A stretch of 64,000 nt of DNA from assembly GCA_045560765.1 (NCBI GenBank), contig JBJKZD010000005.1, positions 242,059-306,058 of the forward strand, given 5' to 3'. Every line of letters begins with the position of its first letter. The stretch's first letter is position 1. A program made the position numbers and the translations under genes. Below, in pieces: positions 44,805 to 54,268 of the stretch. Below the pieces are notes generated by a model. That model searched no databases, was not told the origin of the DNA, and worked only from the letters and a program-made list of their open reading frames with translations. This DNA comes from UBA9926 sp913064795. GTDB taxonomy: Bacteria; Pseudomonadota; Gammaproteobacteria; Pseudomonadales; Azotimanducaceae.

Positions 44805-46250
44805 GCCGCATCTCCCGGCTGCCAAAGATCGGCTAGGGATCGAGCAAGCTTTGCCGTGTCGCCCGCACCTTGGGTCAATACCACATCTCCATCTTCAATC
44901 AATGACTCAAGCGTCACCGAAGCAGCCGCCAAATCAGACAGCCAAATGAGTGTGTCTATCCCGCTTGACTGAAGCGCTCGATAGAGATCTTGTCCCTCAG
45001 CACCTGAAATAATCTCTTCACCCGCTGCATACACATTCGAGATCAGCAGAACGTCAACCTGCGCAAGCGCAGCCACAAATTCTTCGAAAAGCGCCGCCGT
45101 TCTGGAATACCGATGGGGTTGATAGACCATCACCAGCCGTCGCCCCGGCCACCCATCCCGAACCGCGTCGATCGTTGCGCGAACCTCGGTGGGGTGATGC
45201 CCGTAGTCATCGATCAAGAGCATTTGACGCTGACCCACCCAGCAATCACCGAGCACCTCAAACCGACGACCCACACCACTAAATTGAGCCAGACCTTGCT
45301 GTATCGCCGCGTCCTGCACGCCCTCCTCACAAGCAACCGCAATAGCCGCAACCGCATTGAGCGCGTTATGGCGACCGGGCAGCAACAAGTCAATCACCAA
45401 ATTCGGTTCTCGATCTGGACGGGCTACTTCAAATTGGCTGAGCTGGCCTTGTTGCTGCCACTTTAAAATTCGGTAATCAGCATCATCTGAGAATCCATAG
45501 GTTTTTTATAGGTCGCATAACCGCCGGCAGCATTGAGGCCACGATCGGATCGTCCTCGCAGGCGATTAACAACCCATAAAATGGGAGGTTATGAACGAAG
45601 GCTAGAAATGCATCTTGGAGCTTTGAAAAACTCCCTTCAAAATTGTCCAGATGGTCTCGGTCCCCACATTGGTCAATATGACGGCCATCGGCTGGAGGTG
45701 TAGAAACGACGCATCGCTTTCATCGGCTTCAGCAATCATGTATTGCCCCTGACCCAACTGAGCATTACTTGCTGCCCGATTTAATAGACCACCAATAATA
45801 AACGTAGGATCGAGGCCCGCTTCATGGAAAATGGAAGCCACCAAGCTTGTCGTTGTTGTTTTGCCGTGGGTACCAGCAACCGCAATGCCGTGTCGGTAGC
45901 GCATTAATTCTGCGAGCATTTCGGCCCGGCGGATGATCGGGATACGCGACGAACGTGCGGCATTCACTTCAGCATTATCCAGAGCCACAGCGCTAGAAAC
46001 CACCACCACATCTGCACCCTCAACATGCTCCGCTCGATGGCCTTCAAACACCCGTATCCCTAGACCCGATAATCGTCGAAGTGACTTCCCCACCTTTAAG
46101 GTCGGATCCCGAGATGCGATAGCCTTGATGCAGCAGAACCTCTGCGATACCAGACATCCCGGCGCCGCCAATGCCGACAAAATGCACGTGCTCGATGCGC
46201 CGCATTTCCTTTCTCGAGGGTGACGGAATTTGATTTGCAATCAAGCTCAT
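44801..46250 (-). CDS. murC: UDP-N-acetylmuramate--L-alanine ligase MurC, three frame breaks
   Basis: Adds the first amino acid to UDP-MurNAc. ATG 46250 overlaps the ftsW stop (ATGA). Read through the breaks the protein has about 481 residues: HVHFVGIGGAGMSGIAEVLL, IPIIRRAEMLAELMRYRHG, the ATP site VAGTHGKTTTTSLVASIF, AEADESDASFLHLQPMAVI, LPGRHNALNAVAAIAVA, DDYGHHPTEVRATIDAVRDG and VLTQGAGDTAKLARSLADL. Breaks are a surplus G at 46088-46091, two surplus bases (GA) near 45652-45660, and a surplus A at 45502-45507. Corrected text between them is normal MurC, so these are probably sequence errors in an essential gene. murG, its usual upstream neighbour, is absent. Confidence 0.93.
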
Positions 46251-47416
46251 ACCCCCTTACCTTTTCTAGGCGCAGCAGGGGCGTTACGCCGCTCCCAGTC
46301 CAGCCGAAGAAGTAATCCTACGAGGCAGCAACGACACCAAAAGGCTGTTGCCACCAAAACTCATGAGCGGCAAAGTTAGACCCTTGGTCGGAAGCAACCC
46401 AAGATTAACACCCAGGTTGATCGATGCCTGCACGCCGATCAGCAAAGAAATACCTGCCGCAAGGTGTGCATGAAAACTAAATCCAGCTTGGGCGCAGCGC
46501 TTGGAGATCATCAAGCCTTGCACCACAAGCAACGTAAATCCAAGTAGCCCACCAAACAAGCCCCCAAGATCCCCAGCTCTTCTACCATGATCGAAAAAAG
46601 GAAATCCGTGTGCGCTTCGGGCAGGAAAAATAGCTTTTGAACGCTGTTGCCAAGGCCTAGACCAAACCATTCTCCTCGACCGATCGCGATCAGCGCTTGG
46701 GTGAGCTGATACCCGCCCTCAAACTGATGCGCCCAGGGATCTGTAAAAGAAACGAGTCTTGCTAACCGATAGGGTTGGATCAAAATCAGTAATCCCACCA
46801 ACACCCCTCCCGCCATCACCGTCGGGGCAAAATATCTCATGGGCGTTCCTGCAAAGAAGAGCATACCAAGCGTGGCGGACATAATGACGACGCAAGCTCC
46901 AAAATCGGGCTGTACCAAGAGCAAGGCTACCAATACCCCGATCAAGGCGAGGGGCAGCAAATAAGCCCTCAGCTGTTCTCGATATCTCACCGTCGGGCTG
47001 GCGAGGTAAGATGCTAAGAAGACGATCGAGAACAACTTTACAAATTCAGACCCTTGGAGCGTGAAAAAGCCCAAAGGAATCCATCGGGTCGCGCCATTGA
47101 CGGTTTTTCCCAGACCCGGAATGAGTACCAAGATCAAAAGCAACAGTGAGACGCCGTAAAATACGATCCCCAGCCGCTGCCACACGCGAATTGGAATGGT
47201 TAATGTACCAACCAATACCAAGAGCCCGAGCATCATAAACGCGCTATGCTTCCCCGCCAGAAAGAGCGGATGGCCATAACTCCGTGCGGCGACTTCAGAT
47301 GAGGCCGAAGTCACCATCACAAGCCCCACCAGCAACAAAATCGAAGCTGACAGCAAAACCGTAAGATCCACGGGACACCGGTCGATTGGGGCAGCGTGGA
47401 GCCGGAAGGCACTCAT
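46247..47416 (-). CDS. ftsW: Peptidoglycan polymerase FtsW (SEDS family), two frame breaks
   Basis: Septal peptidoglycan glycosyltransferase with about 10 membrane spans. Seen: LGKTVNGATRWIPLGFFTLQ, SEFVKLFSIVFLASYLA, QPDFGACVVI with the catalytic-loop Asp, and PEAHTDFLFSIMVEELG. The frame fails at a G run near 46561-46565, resumes with ASINLGVNLGLLPTKGLTLP and LMSFGGNSLLVSLL, and needs one base removed near 46319-46327 to give LLRLDWERRNAPAAPRKGKG and a TGA overlapping the murC ATG. ATG 47416 overlaps the murD stop. The recovered end makes the operon junction seamless. Confidence 0.93.
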
Positions 47417-48747
47417 GAGACAACTCGCTCAAGCATCGCCGTAAAGCAATTACCTCTCGCTTCATAGCCCGAAAACTGATCGAAGCTCGCGCAAGCAGGA
47501 GATAACAAGACGACATCACCGGCGTTCGCCAGTTTTATCGCACGTTCGACCATGTCTTCAAACGACTCAAAACACATCACTTTTAACCCCGCGTCCAGGG
47601 CTTGCTGAAGCTCTTCAGCAGCCTCCCCATAGGCGAAAACGGCTTTGAGCGTTTTATGCTCCAAAAGAACTGTATTCAGCTCCGAGAAATCAGCGGATTT
47701 ACTTTGCCCCCCCAGAAGCAGGATCAACGAACCCAAGACACTGTAACTACGAATGGCAGCAACCGCCGCACCCACATTGGTTGCTTTCGAATCGTTGATC
47801 CATCGGCAACCATCATCACGTTGTATGCGCTCGCAGCGATGCGGAAGCCCCTTAAAAGAAGGCAGATCCGCTGTCATGCGCTGCATATCAAGCCCAAGAC
47901 ATTCTCCAATGGCCAGCGCTGCCAAAACATTAAGCCAATTGCTTAAACCCTCTATGCCGAGCTTCTGAACATCGAGTAACGGCTTCGACCCTTGAGCCAA
48001 ATGAACCTGACCGTTCTGCTCAAGGAGACCAAAACCGGGACAAGCAGCGGTTACGGTCTCAGCGAAGACCGATAGGGATTGGCAAGCGCCCTTTTGGGCG
48101 TAGGACAAGCAGGCTTCGCCGACGACTCCGAACCGAGCACCGGTAAAAATACTACTTTTGACTGCATAGTAATCGTCAACAGAGGCATATCGATCCAAGT
48201 GATCGGGACTAAGATTTAACAGCGCGCCCACCTCAAGTGGAAGCGCCTGCGCCAATTCGAGTTGGTAACTTGATAACTCGAGCACATAACAATCGGTAGT
48301 ATCATCGAGAAGATCCAAGCAGGGCGTACCAATATTGCCTCCCACACGAACCGACGGCATCTGACGTTTGGCGAGATGCTCCACAATCGACGTCACCGTC
48401 GTTTTACCATTTGAGCCAGTAATGCCAACCAATGGTGCTTTCGCCCGATCAGCAAAGAGCGCTACATCGTTGGTCAGGGTCACCCCATTTTTTGGCGCCT
48501 CGCGCAATTTCGGCAGAGACAAAGGCACACCTGGACTGACGATCCATTTCGAACCTGGATTCATGGTCAGTTCAGAGATCGGGACGATACTTGGCGGATT
48601 CGGAAGTTGCGCCATCTCACGCATTGCAGAAGCCGATGGATGATCCTCACCCACAGAGAAAGGGATATCTTCGGCCGCCAAACGTCGAGCCACCGAGCAA
48701 CCCGACTCGCCCAGCCCAATCACCACGTGGGGTTGCACTGCCATCAT
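47413..48747 (-). CDS. murD: UDP-N-acetylmuramoylalanine--D-glutamate ligase MurD
   Basis: Adds D-glutamate to UDP-MurNAc-L-Ala. About 444 residues. Seen: HVVIGLGESGCSVARRLAAE, the ATP site GITGSNGKTTVTSIVEHLA, LELSSYQLELAQALPLEVG, LNLSPDHLDRYASVDDYYAV, INDSKATNVGAAVAAIRSY and VLLSPACASFDQF. The start at 48747 (or 48744) overlaps the murE stop in TGATG/ATGA fashion, so murD follows murE directly; murF and mraY, normally between them, are not present. Confidence 0.97.
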   Translation of the reverse strand: MMAVQPHVVIGLGESGCSVARRLAAEDIPFSVGEDHPSASAMREMAQLPNPPSIVPISELTMNPGSKWIVSPGVPLSLPKLREAPKNGVTLTNDVALFADRAKAPLVGITGSNGKTTVTSIVEHLAKRQMPSVRVGGNIGTPCLDLLDDTTDCYVLELSSYQLELAQALPLEVGALLNLSPDHLDRYASVDDYYAVKSSIFTGARFGVVGEACLSYAQKGACQSLSVFAETVTAACPGFGLLEQNGQVHLAQGSKPLLDVQKLGIEGLSNWLNVLAALAIGECLGLDMQRMTADLPSFKGLPHRCERIQRDDGCRWINDSKATNVGAAVAAIRSYSVLGSLILLLGGQSKSADFSELNTVLLEHKTLKAVFAYGEAAEELQQALDAGLKVMCFESFEDMVERAIKLANAGDVVLLSPACASFDQFSGYEARGNCFTAMLERVVS

Positions 48748-50201
48748 GAGGCAACTCCGATTTCGGCCCAAGCGCGTTCAATCATTGAGCGATCATTAAA
48801 CGGATGTCGAGTACCATTAATTTCTTGATAACGCTCGTGTCCTTTACCCAGAACAACACCGACGTCTCCCGCACCAACGGCTCGAACCGCGGCGAAAATT
48901 GCAGCTTGTCGATCGACCAGACATCGCTCGACAGGCATCGCTTCGGGCAGGTCAACGCACATCGCATTGATGATTTCTGAAGGATCCTCTGACCTAGGAT
49001 TATCGCTGGTAAAGAAACAAACATCGCTATGCTGGGCTGCAATACGACCCATCTCTGAGCGTTTACCGGGATCTCTATCTCCGCCGCAACCTAAGACCGA
49101 AATTAAGCGGCCACTGAAGTGCTGACGCAACGTGCTAAGCACTTGGGCCACCGCATCAGGGGTATGCGCGAAGTCAACCCAAAGGGTTCGATCGGACCGT
49201 ACCGCGCATTCGAGACGACCCGGCGGGGGCTGGCAATGGCTTAGCGCGGCACCGATGTCTTCTATGCCAACGCCATAGCAATAAAGTAGGCCCGCGACCG
49301 CGGCGAGATTGCTCAGATTGTATGCCCCGAGCAAACAGCTTTGCACTTCAACGGAGCCCCCCGGCGTCTTCAGTGTGAACTGACTTCCAAACTCATTGAA
49401 CTGGGGGCTCTCGATCACTATATCGGCGGTTGGATCCAAAACACTATAGGTGATGACCTCTGCAGCAACCGTTCCTTGAGACAGTTCAGTCGCAAAGGGG
49501 TCATCTAAATTGAGCACCGCAACCTGAAGCTCTGGCCATTCGAACAAGCGCGCCTTGGCCTGACGATAGGCCGACAGCGTCCCATGATAATCAAGATGAT
49601 CCCGGGTCATATTGGTGAGTACCGCCACGCCAATTTGGGTCCCTTCAAGACGAAATTGACTCAATCCATGAGACGATGCCTCGACAAACGCAAATTCCGC
49701 ATCGGCTTGCACCAGCCTCGACAATGAGGCTTGGAAGGTCACCGCATCAGGTGTCGTTAATCCGGTGGCTTCCAAATCGCCGATGAGGCCTGCGCCGAGC
49801 GTGCCAATCACTCCTGCCCTGCGAGACAAGTAACCCATCGCGCTGGCTGCCAAAAATGTTACCGATGTTTTACCGTTCGTGCCGGTGACCGCAGCCACTT
49901 CCAGGTGCTCTGATGGCGCCCCGTAGAAGGTGCTGGCTATCTCTCCTAAGCCAGACTTAATTTCTGGGATGACAACGAGGGGAACTTCGGTAAGAACTCC
50001 CTCCAAGGGCGTCGGTGAAACAACAGCACAAGCACCATTTTCTAAAGCATCTTGAACAAAGCAACGGCCGTCGGATGTCTCTCCAGGTAATGCAACGAAC
50101 AAATCTCCTGGCTGAACTTTACGGCTGTCGAGGGAAATTCCAGAAACAAGAACATCCGGCAGTGTGTGATCGGGGAACAAAAGCGGCAGAGCAAGGGACA
50201 T
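48744..50201 (-). CDS. murE: UDP-MurNAc-tripeptide synthetase MurE (meso-diaminopimelate adding)
   Basis: Adds meso-DAP to UDP-MurNAc-L-Ala-D-Glu. 485 residues. Seen: GISLDSRKVQPGDLFVALPG, the ATP site VTGTNGKTSVTFLAA, NMTRDHLDYHGTLSAYRQAK with the carbamylated-lysine region, and DNPRSEDP, the DNPR motif that selects DAP over lysine. The C-terminal GKGHERYQEI is typical. ATG 50201 overlaps the ftsI stop (TAATG). The 3' end joins murD directly. Confidence 0.97.
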   Translation of the reverse strand: MSLALPLLFPDHTLPDVLVSGISLDSRKVQPGDLFVALPGETSDGRCFVQDALENGACAVVSPTPLEGVLTEVPLVVIPEIKSGLGEIASTFYGAPSEHLEVAAVTGTNGKTSVTFLAASAMGYLSRRAGVIGTLGAGLIGDLEATGLTTPDAVTFQASLSRLVQADAEFAFVEASSHGLSQFRLEGTQIGVAVLTNMTRDHLDYHGTLSAYRQAKARLFEWPELQVAVLNLDDPFATELSQGTVAAEVITYSVLDPTADIVIESPQFNEFGSQFTLKTPGGSVEVQSCLLGAYNLSNLAAVAGLLYCYGVGIEDIGAALSHCQPPPGRLECAVRSDRTLWVDFAHTPDAVAQVLSTLRQHFSGRLISVLGCGGDRDPGKRSEMGRIAAQHSDVCFFTSDNPRSEDPSEIINAMCVDLPEAMPVERCLVDRQAAIFAAVRAVGAGDVGVVLGKGHERYQEINGTRHPFNDRSMIERAWAEIGVAS

Positions 50202-51853
50202 TAAACAGCCTCCCTTGTATCCGTCGGCGGAACACTGAGTAGCCTAAGAACATTCGACATGACCCGCGAGAAAATCGGCGCGGCAATACTGCCACCTCCG
50301 ACCTGTTCAGTCTGGGGCTCGTTGATCAGCACAACCCCGACATAGCGCGGCGAGTATTGCGGCGCAAAGCCGGCAAAGAATGCGATATGCCGAGTATCGT
50401 CGTAGCCATTATCGCCAATTTTTCGAGCGGTGCCGGTCTTACCGCCGACGTCGTAGGCCTCGATGGCCGCCTTCCGGCCTGTACCCTCGGTCACCACCCG
50501 TCCTAACATTGACTGCAACTGAAAGGCGATGCGCGCATCCATCACACGCTCTCCCTGCACGGTTTGTCCTGCAATCAGCGTGACATCTCTTTTGATCCCT
50601 CCCGATGCAATGGTGCTATAAGCAGCTGCCAATTGGAGGGGTGTAACCGTCAAGCCATAGCCATAAGCAAAAGTTACTCGTTCGATGTCCTTCCAGCGTC
50701 TTCGATTAGGAAGGAATCCACTACTCTCTCCAGGAAAACCTATTCCTGTAGCCTGACCAAATCCAAAGGTTTGAAACAGCTTCCAAACATCATATTCGTT
50801 GAGACTGAGGGCCAATCGACTGATGCCAACTTGACTTGATTGCGCGAGGATTCCACCTAAATCTAGTTTACCGCGATCACGGGGATCTTTGATGACGGCA
50901 CTGCCCACCTTTAAAAACCCAGGGCTGGTATTAATCTCAAAATCTTTAGCCAGCCCAGACTGTAGCGCCACCGCAACGGTCAAAGGCTTGACGGTCGAAC
51001 CCGGCTCAAAAACATCGGTCACAGCTCGATTGCGAACTGAACTCAAGTCAAGTTGTATTCGATTATTGGGGTTATAACTTGGCTGATTGGCCATCGCCAA
51101 CACTTCGCCAGTATCAACATCCAGCAACACGAACGATCCCGACAGCGCACGATACTGTTGAACTGCCGATTTCAATTCCCGATAGGCCAAAAACTGCAAA
51201 CGTTGATCAATCGATATTTTGAGATCCCGCCCGGGGACTGCTTCAGCGATCGGCATAATATCGCGGACAATTTCCCCATAAAGGTTCTTAAGCACCTTTT
51301 TCTTGCCCGGCTGCCCTTTTAACCAATCATTAAAAGAGAGCTCCAAACCCTCCTGACCTACATCATCGATGTTGGTGAATCCAACCACATGTGCCGCAAC
51401 CTCCCCTCCCGGGTAAAATCGGTGATATTCCTTTTCACCATAAATACCGGCTATACCGAGACTAAGAATTGCATCGGCGGCTTGGGGTTTGGCATGCCGC
51501 CGAAGATAAACGAAGTTGCGATCCTCAGCCCGGGTCATCTTTCGATTGAACTCCTCCAGCGAAACACCGAGCCCTGTTGCAAGTTCGGTCAGTCGCTGGC
51601 CATCATCGGGCAGCTGCGCGGGATTAGCCCACAGCGAAACCACCGGCGAACTGACAGCCAGAGGGTTGCCTCTACGATCGAGTATCATCCCCCGATGCGC
51701 ATTAATTCGTTCCATCCGGATGGTCCGAGCGTCACCTTGATCTTGCAGGAAGTCCTTCTCAGACATCTCGATGTAAACCAGTCTCATCGCGCCTGCCCCC
51801 ATTAAGAGAACGAAGCAGAGTGCAGCAACATGAATTCTAAAGACCAGATTCAT
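50201..51853 (-). CDS. ftsI: Septal transpeptidase FtsI (PBP3)
   Basis: Class B penicillin-binding protein that cross-links septal peptidoglycan. 550 residues: membrane anchor (VAALCFVLLMGAGAMRLVYI), pedestal domain from RINAHRGMILDRRGNPLAVS, then the transpeptidase domain with active-site FEPGSTVKPLTVAVAL (SxxK) and VGGKTGTARKIGDNGY (KTG). The middle motif, usually SxN (SSN), reads AQSSQVGISRLAL, that is SSQ. GYGLTVTPLQLAAAYS is normal. Translationally coupled to ftsL upstream (ATGA) and murE downstream. Confidence 0.97.
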   Translation of the reverse strand: MNLVFRIHVAALCFVLLMGAGAMRLVYIEMSEKDFLQDQGDARTIRMERINAHRGMILDRRGNPLAVSSPVVSLWANPAQLPDDGQRLTELATGLGVSLEEFNRKMTRAEDRNFVYLRRHAKPQAADAILSLGIAGIYGEKEYHRFYPGGEVAAHVVGFTNIDDVGQEGLELSFNDWLKGQPGKKKVLKNLYGEIVRDIMPIAEAVPGRDLKISIDQRLQFLAYRELKSAVQQYRALSGSFVLLDVDTGEVLAMANQPSYNPNNRIQLDLSSVRNRAVTDVFEPGSTVKPLTVAVALQSGLAKDFEINTSPGFLKVGSAVIKDPRDRGKLDLGGILAQSSQVGISRLALSLNEYDVWKLFQTFGFGQATGIGFPGESSGFLPNRRRWKDIERVTFAYGYGLTVTPLQLAAAYSTIASGGIKRDVTLIAGQTVQGERVMDARIAFQLQSMLGRVVTEGTGRKAAIEAYDVGGKTGTARKIGDNGYDDTRHIAFFAGFAPQYSPRYVGVVLINEPQTEQVGGGSIAAPIFSRVMSNVLRLLSVPPTDTREAV

Positions 51854-52206
51854 TCTTGACGCCCCTCGACAGCGGCGGTCGAAACCATTCGCGCCGAACG
51901 CCGCATAAGCACAAAATTGGCTTGTCCAGGAGATCGCATCTGCAACTCTTCACGAGCCAATTGGTCGACGCGGTGATAACCAGCCCAGGCGCTTTGTTCA
52001 AGCAACAACCGCTCGTATTCGCTGTCAAGATTGTCACTGACGTGCTCTTCAACTTGCAATCGACTATAAAGCGCACGTGTTTCGTAGGACGCCAAAATCA
52101 CACCAACACTCGAGAGCAGTACTAAGCAGAGCAGCAGGTTCACACGCCCAGGCCAACCAACACAGGCCCAACGGAGCAAAGGCTTAACTAAACTGGGCGA
52201 CTTCAT
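51850..52206 (-). CDS. ftsL: Cell division protein FtsL
   Basis: Small bitopic divisome protein that activates FtsWI with FtsB and FtsQ. About 118 residues from ATG 52206: cytoplasmic tail of some 20 residues, one membrane span (VNLLLCLVLLSSVGVILAS), then a periplasmic coiled coil (ETRALYSRLQVEEHVSDNLD, EYERLLLEQSAW). The start overlaps the rsmH stop (ATGA) and the stop overlaps ftsI. Confidence 0.9.
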   Translation of the reverse strand: MKSPSLVKPLLRWACVGWPGRVNLLLCLVLLSSVGVILASYETRALYSRLQVEEHVSDNLDSEYERLLLEQSAWAGYHRVDQLAREELQMRSPGQANFVLMRRSARMVSTAAVEGRQE

Positions 52207-53120
52207 GCGATTTTTTCCATGGCGCGCATAACGGCGCTGCGGGCGCGAGGGTTCAAAACAACTTCCTCTTCTCCAGCACGCCATTTACCCAGAGAGCGGG
52301 CTGGACGACGGATTTGGTCCTCAAAAATCGGTAATTTTGAGGGATAAGGGTCATCCCGCTCCTGCTGCTTCATAAAGCGCTTTACGCGTCGATCCTCAAG
52401 TGAATGAAAACTGATGACCACCAAACGTCCAGAAATTTTAAGTAACTCAGGGACCTCTGTCAGGCATCGTTCTAGATCTTCTAATTCGCGGTTAACCTGA
52501 ATTCTGATCGCCTGAAAGGCACGGGTCGCTGGATGCTTGTGATGATCTCGGCTCGGGGAAACCCGCTCGATCAAATTGGCTAGCGCCTGGGTTGTCTCGA
52601 GGGGCTCCACATCTCGTGTTGCAACGAGTGCCCGGGCAATTCTCTTCGCATAGCGCTCCTCGCCATAATCCTTGAGCACTCGAGCGATCTCCGACTCGTC
52701 CGCAATCCTGAGCCACTCTGCAGCGGACTGCCCCTGACTATTGTCCATCCGCATGTCCAGCGGCCCTGAGCGCATAAAACTAAAGCCACGCTCAGCGGTA
52801 TCCAACTGATCAGATGAGACCCCAAGATCTAAAAAAATGCCGTCGACCTGGCGAATGTCAGCATCAAGGAGATGCGCCTTGATCGAGGCAAAAGACCCAT
52901 GGACCACGGTCACCCTAGGTTCACTTTTAAACCGCATCAGCGCACAATTGATTGCTTCGGGATCTTTATCCATCACTATCAACCGCCCATTCACAGAAAG
53001 CCTCTTTAAAATCGCTGCCGCGTGCCCTCCCCGGCCAAACGTGCAGTCGACATAAACACCCTCTGACCGATGAATCAGCACATCGATCGCTTCTTCGAGC
53101 ATCACCGGAATATGCGTCAT
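52203..53120 (-). CDS. rsmH: 16S rRNA (cytosine(1402)-N(4))-methyltransferase RsmH
   Basis: SAM-dependent methyltransferase acting on the ribosomal decoding site. 305 residues: HIPVMLEEAIDVLIHRSEG, VDCTFGRGGHAAAILKRL (SAM site), DGIFLDLGVSSDQLDTAERG, RAFQAIRIQVNRELEDLERC and ISFHSLEDRRVKRFM. Second gene of the dcw operon, 11 bp after mraZ. Confidence 0.98.
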   Translation of the reverse strand: MTHIPVMLEEAIDVLIHRSEGVYVDCTFGRGGHAAAILKRLSVNGRLIVMDKDPEAINCALMRFKSEPRVTVVHGSFASIKAHLLDADIRQVDGIFLDLGVSSDQLDTAERGFSFMRSGPLDMRMDNSQGQSAAEWLRIADESEIARVLKDYGEERYAKRIARALVATRDVEPLETTQALANLIERVSPSRDHHKHPATRAFQAIRIQVNRELEDLERCLTEVPELLKISGRLVVISFHSLEDRRVKRFMKQQERDDPYPSKLPIFEDQIRRPARSLGKWRAGEEEVVLNPRARSAVMRAMEKIA

Positions 53121-53131
53121 CGGGTGCTCGC

Positions 53132-53584
53132 CTAGAGAGATAACGACTGCAGTTCTTCAGGCATGCCGCCCTCAGATTGCACTTCTAACCACTGATCGCG
53201 ACGCGCTGTCCACGTCGCCTCATCCCATAGTTCTAATTTGTTCCCTTGTCCCAACAACACGGTTTGTTTGTCGAGCATTGCGTATTCTCGCAGCGGTGGC
53301 GTAATCAGAATTCGGCCATTGCGATCCATGGGAATATCGGTCGCGTGGCCAATCAGAAGGCGCTGGACTCTTCGGGCCGCGGAATTAAAACTCGGTAAGG
53401 ATTCCACTTTGCGTTGGATATCTTCCCAGGCCGGCTGGGGATAAATCAGTAGGCAGCGTTCTTCGGTGTCGATTGTCACCACCATCGAGCCTCGACAGGT
53501 CTCGAGTATCTCGTCACGATAACGCGTTGGAACGGTCAGCCGGCCCTTTGCATCCATATTGACTTGATTGACACCTCTAAACAC
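53132..53584 (-). CDS. mraZ: Transcriptional regulator MraZ
   Basis: SpoVT/AbrB-like DNA-binding protein that represses its own dcw operon in E. coli. 150 residues with two AbrB-like repeats: VNMDAKGRLTVPTRYRDEI and ATDIPMDRNGRILITPPLRE, plus the N-terminal MFRGVNQ. It is the first gene of the cluster; TGGGT-type operator repeats and a strong promoter lie just upstream. Confidence 0.97.
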   Translation of the reverse strand: MFRGVNQVNMDAKGRLTVPTRYRDEILETCRGSMVVTIDTEERCLLIYPQPAWEDIQRKVESLPSFNSAARRVQRLLIGHATDIPMDRNGRILITPPLREYAMLDKQTVLLGQGNKLELWDEATWTARRDQWLEVQSEGGMPEELQSLSL

Positions 53585-53654
53585 AGTCAGCTTTCCTCAC
53601 GATCTCATCGACCAAAACAAAAAGGGCATTGGCTTACGACTGGCCTACCTGCTT

Positions 53655-53679
53655 ACCCACAAAGTTCCACAAATACCCA
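53655..53679 (-). promoter_or_regulatory. MraZ operator: three TGGGN-like repeats at 10-bp spacing
   Basis: On the minus strand TGGGT, TGGAA and TGGGT stand exactly 10 bp apart (53679-53675, 53669-53665, 53659-53655). MraZ is known to bind TGGGN direct repeats separated by 5 nt. The site lies just downstream of the expected transcription start, suitable for autorepression. Confidence 0.75.
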
Positions 53680-53695
53680 CATTTCTGCACTTCGA

Positions 53696-53724
53696 ACATT
53701 AGAAATACCACTCTATAATGTCAA
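53696..53724 (-). promoter_or_regulatory. dcw operon promoter upstream of mraZ
   Basis: TTGACA (53724-53719), 17 nt, then TAATGT (53701-53696) on the minus strand; near-consensus sigma70. It would drive mraZ and the whole coupled division cluster, with the MraZ repeats starting about 17 bp further downstream. Confidence 0.8.
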
Positions 53725-53865
53725 GCTAGGAAAAGCGGAATTTCTCTAGGTTTCACAATGGCTTAGCAAATTAAACAGACGATCAATCGAGATCCAAGGA
53801 GTATCACGAGACAGGACAGCTAGATGAGACACCAACTTAATGTAAATTATTAAGTTAATAGGTTT

Positions 53866-53896
53866 TTATACTTTTTTGCTATATAAAAGTATAAAT
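53866..53896 (-). terminator. AT-rich hairpin after rnpB
   Basis: TTTATACTTTT and AAAAGTATAAA arms flank a short loop, directly beyond the 3' end of RNase P RNA on the minus strand. No T run follows, so it is only a candidate terminator or processing hairpin. Confidence 0.35.
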
Positions 53897-53898
53897 TG

Positions 53899-54242
<344 letters not shown>

Positions 54243-54268
54243 TGAAGCTTAGCGTCCGAATACAGACA

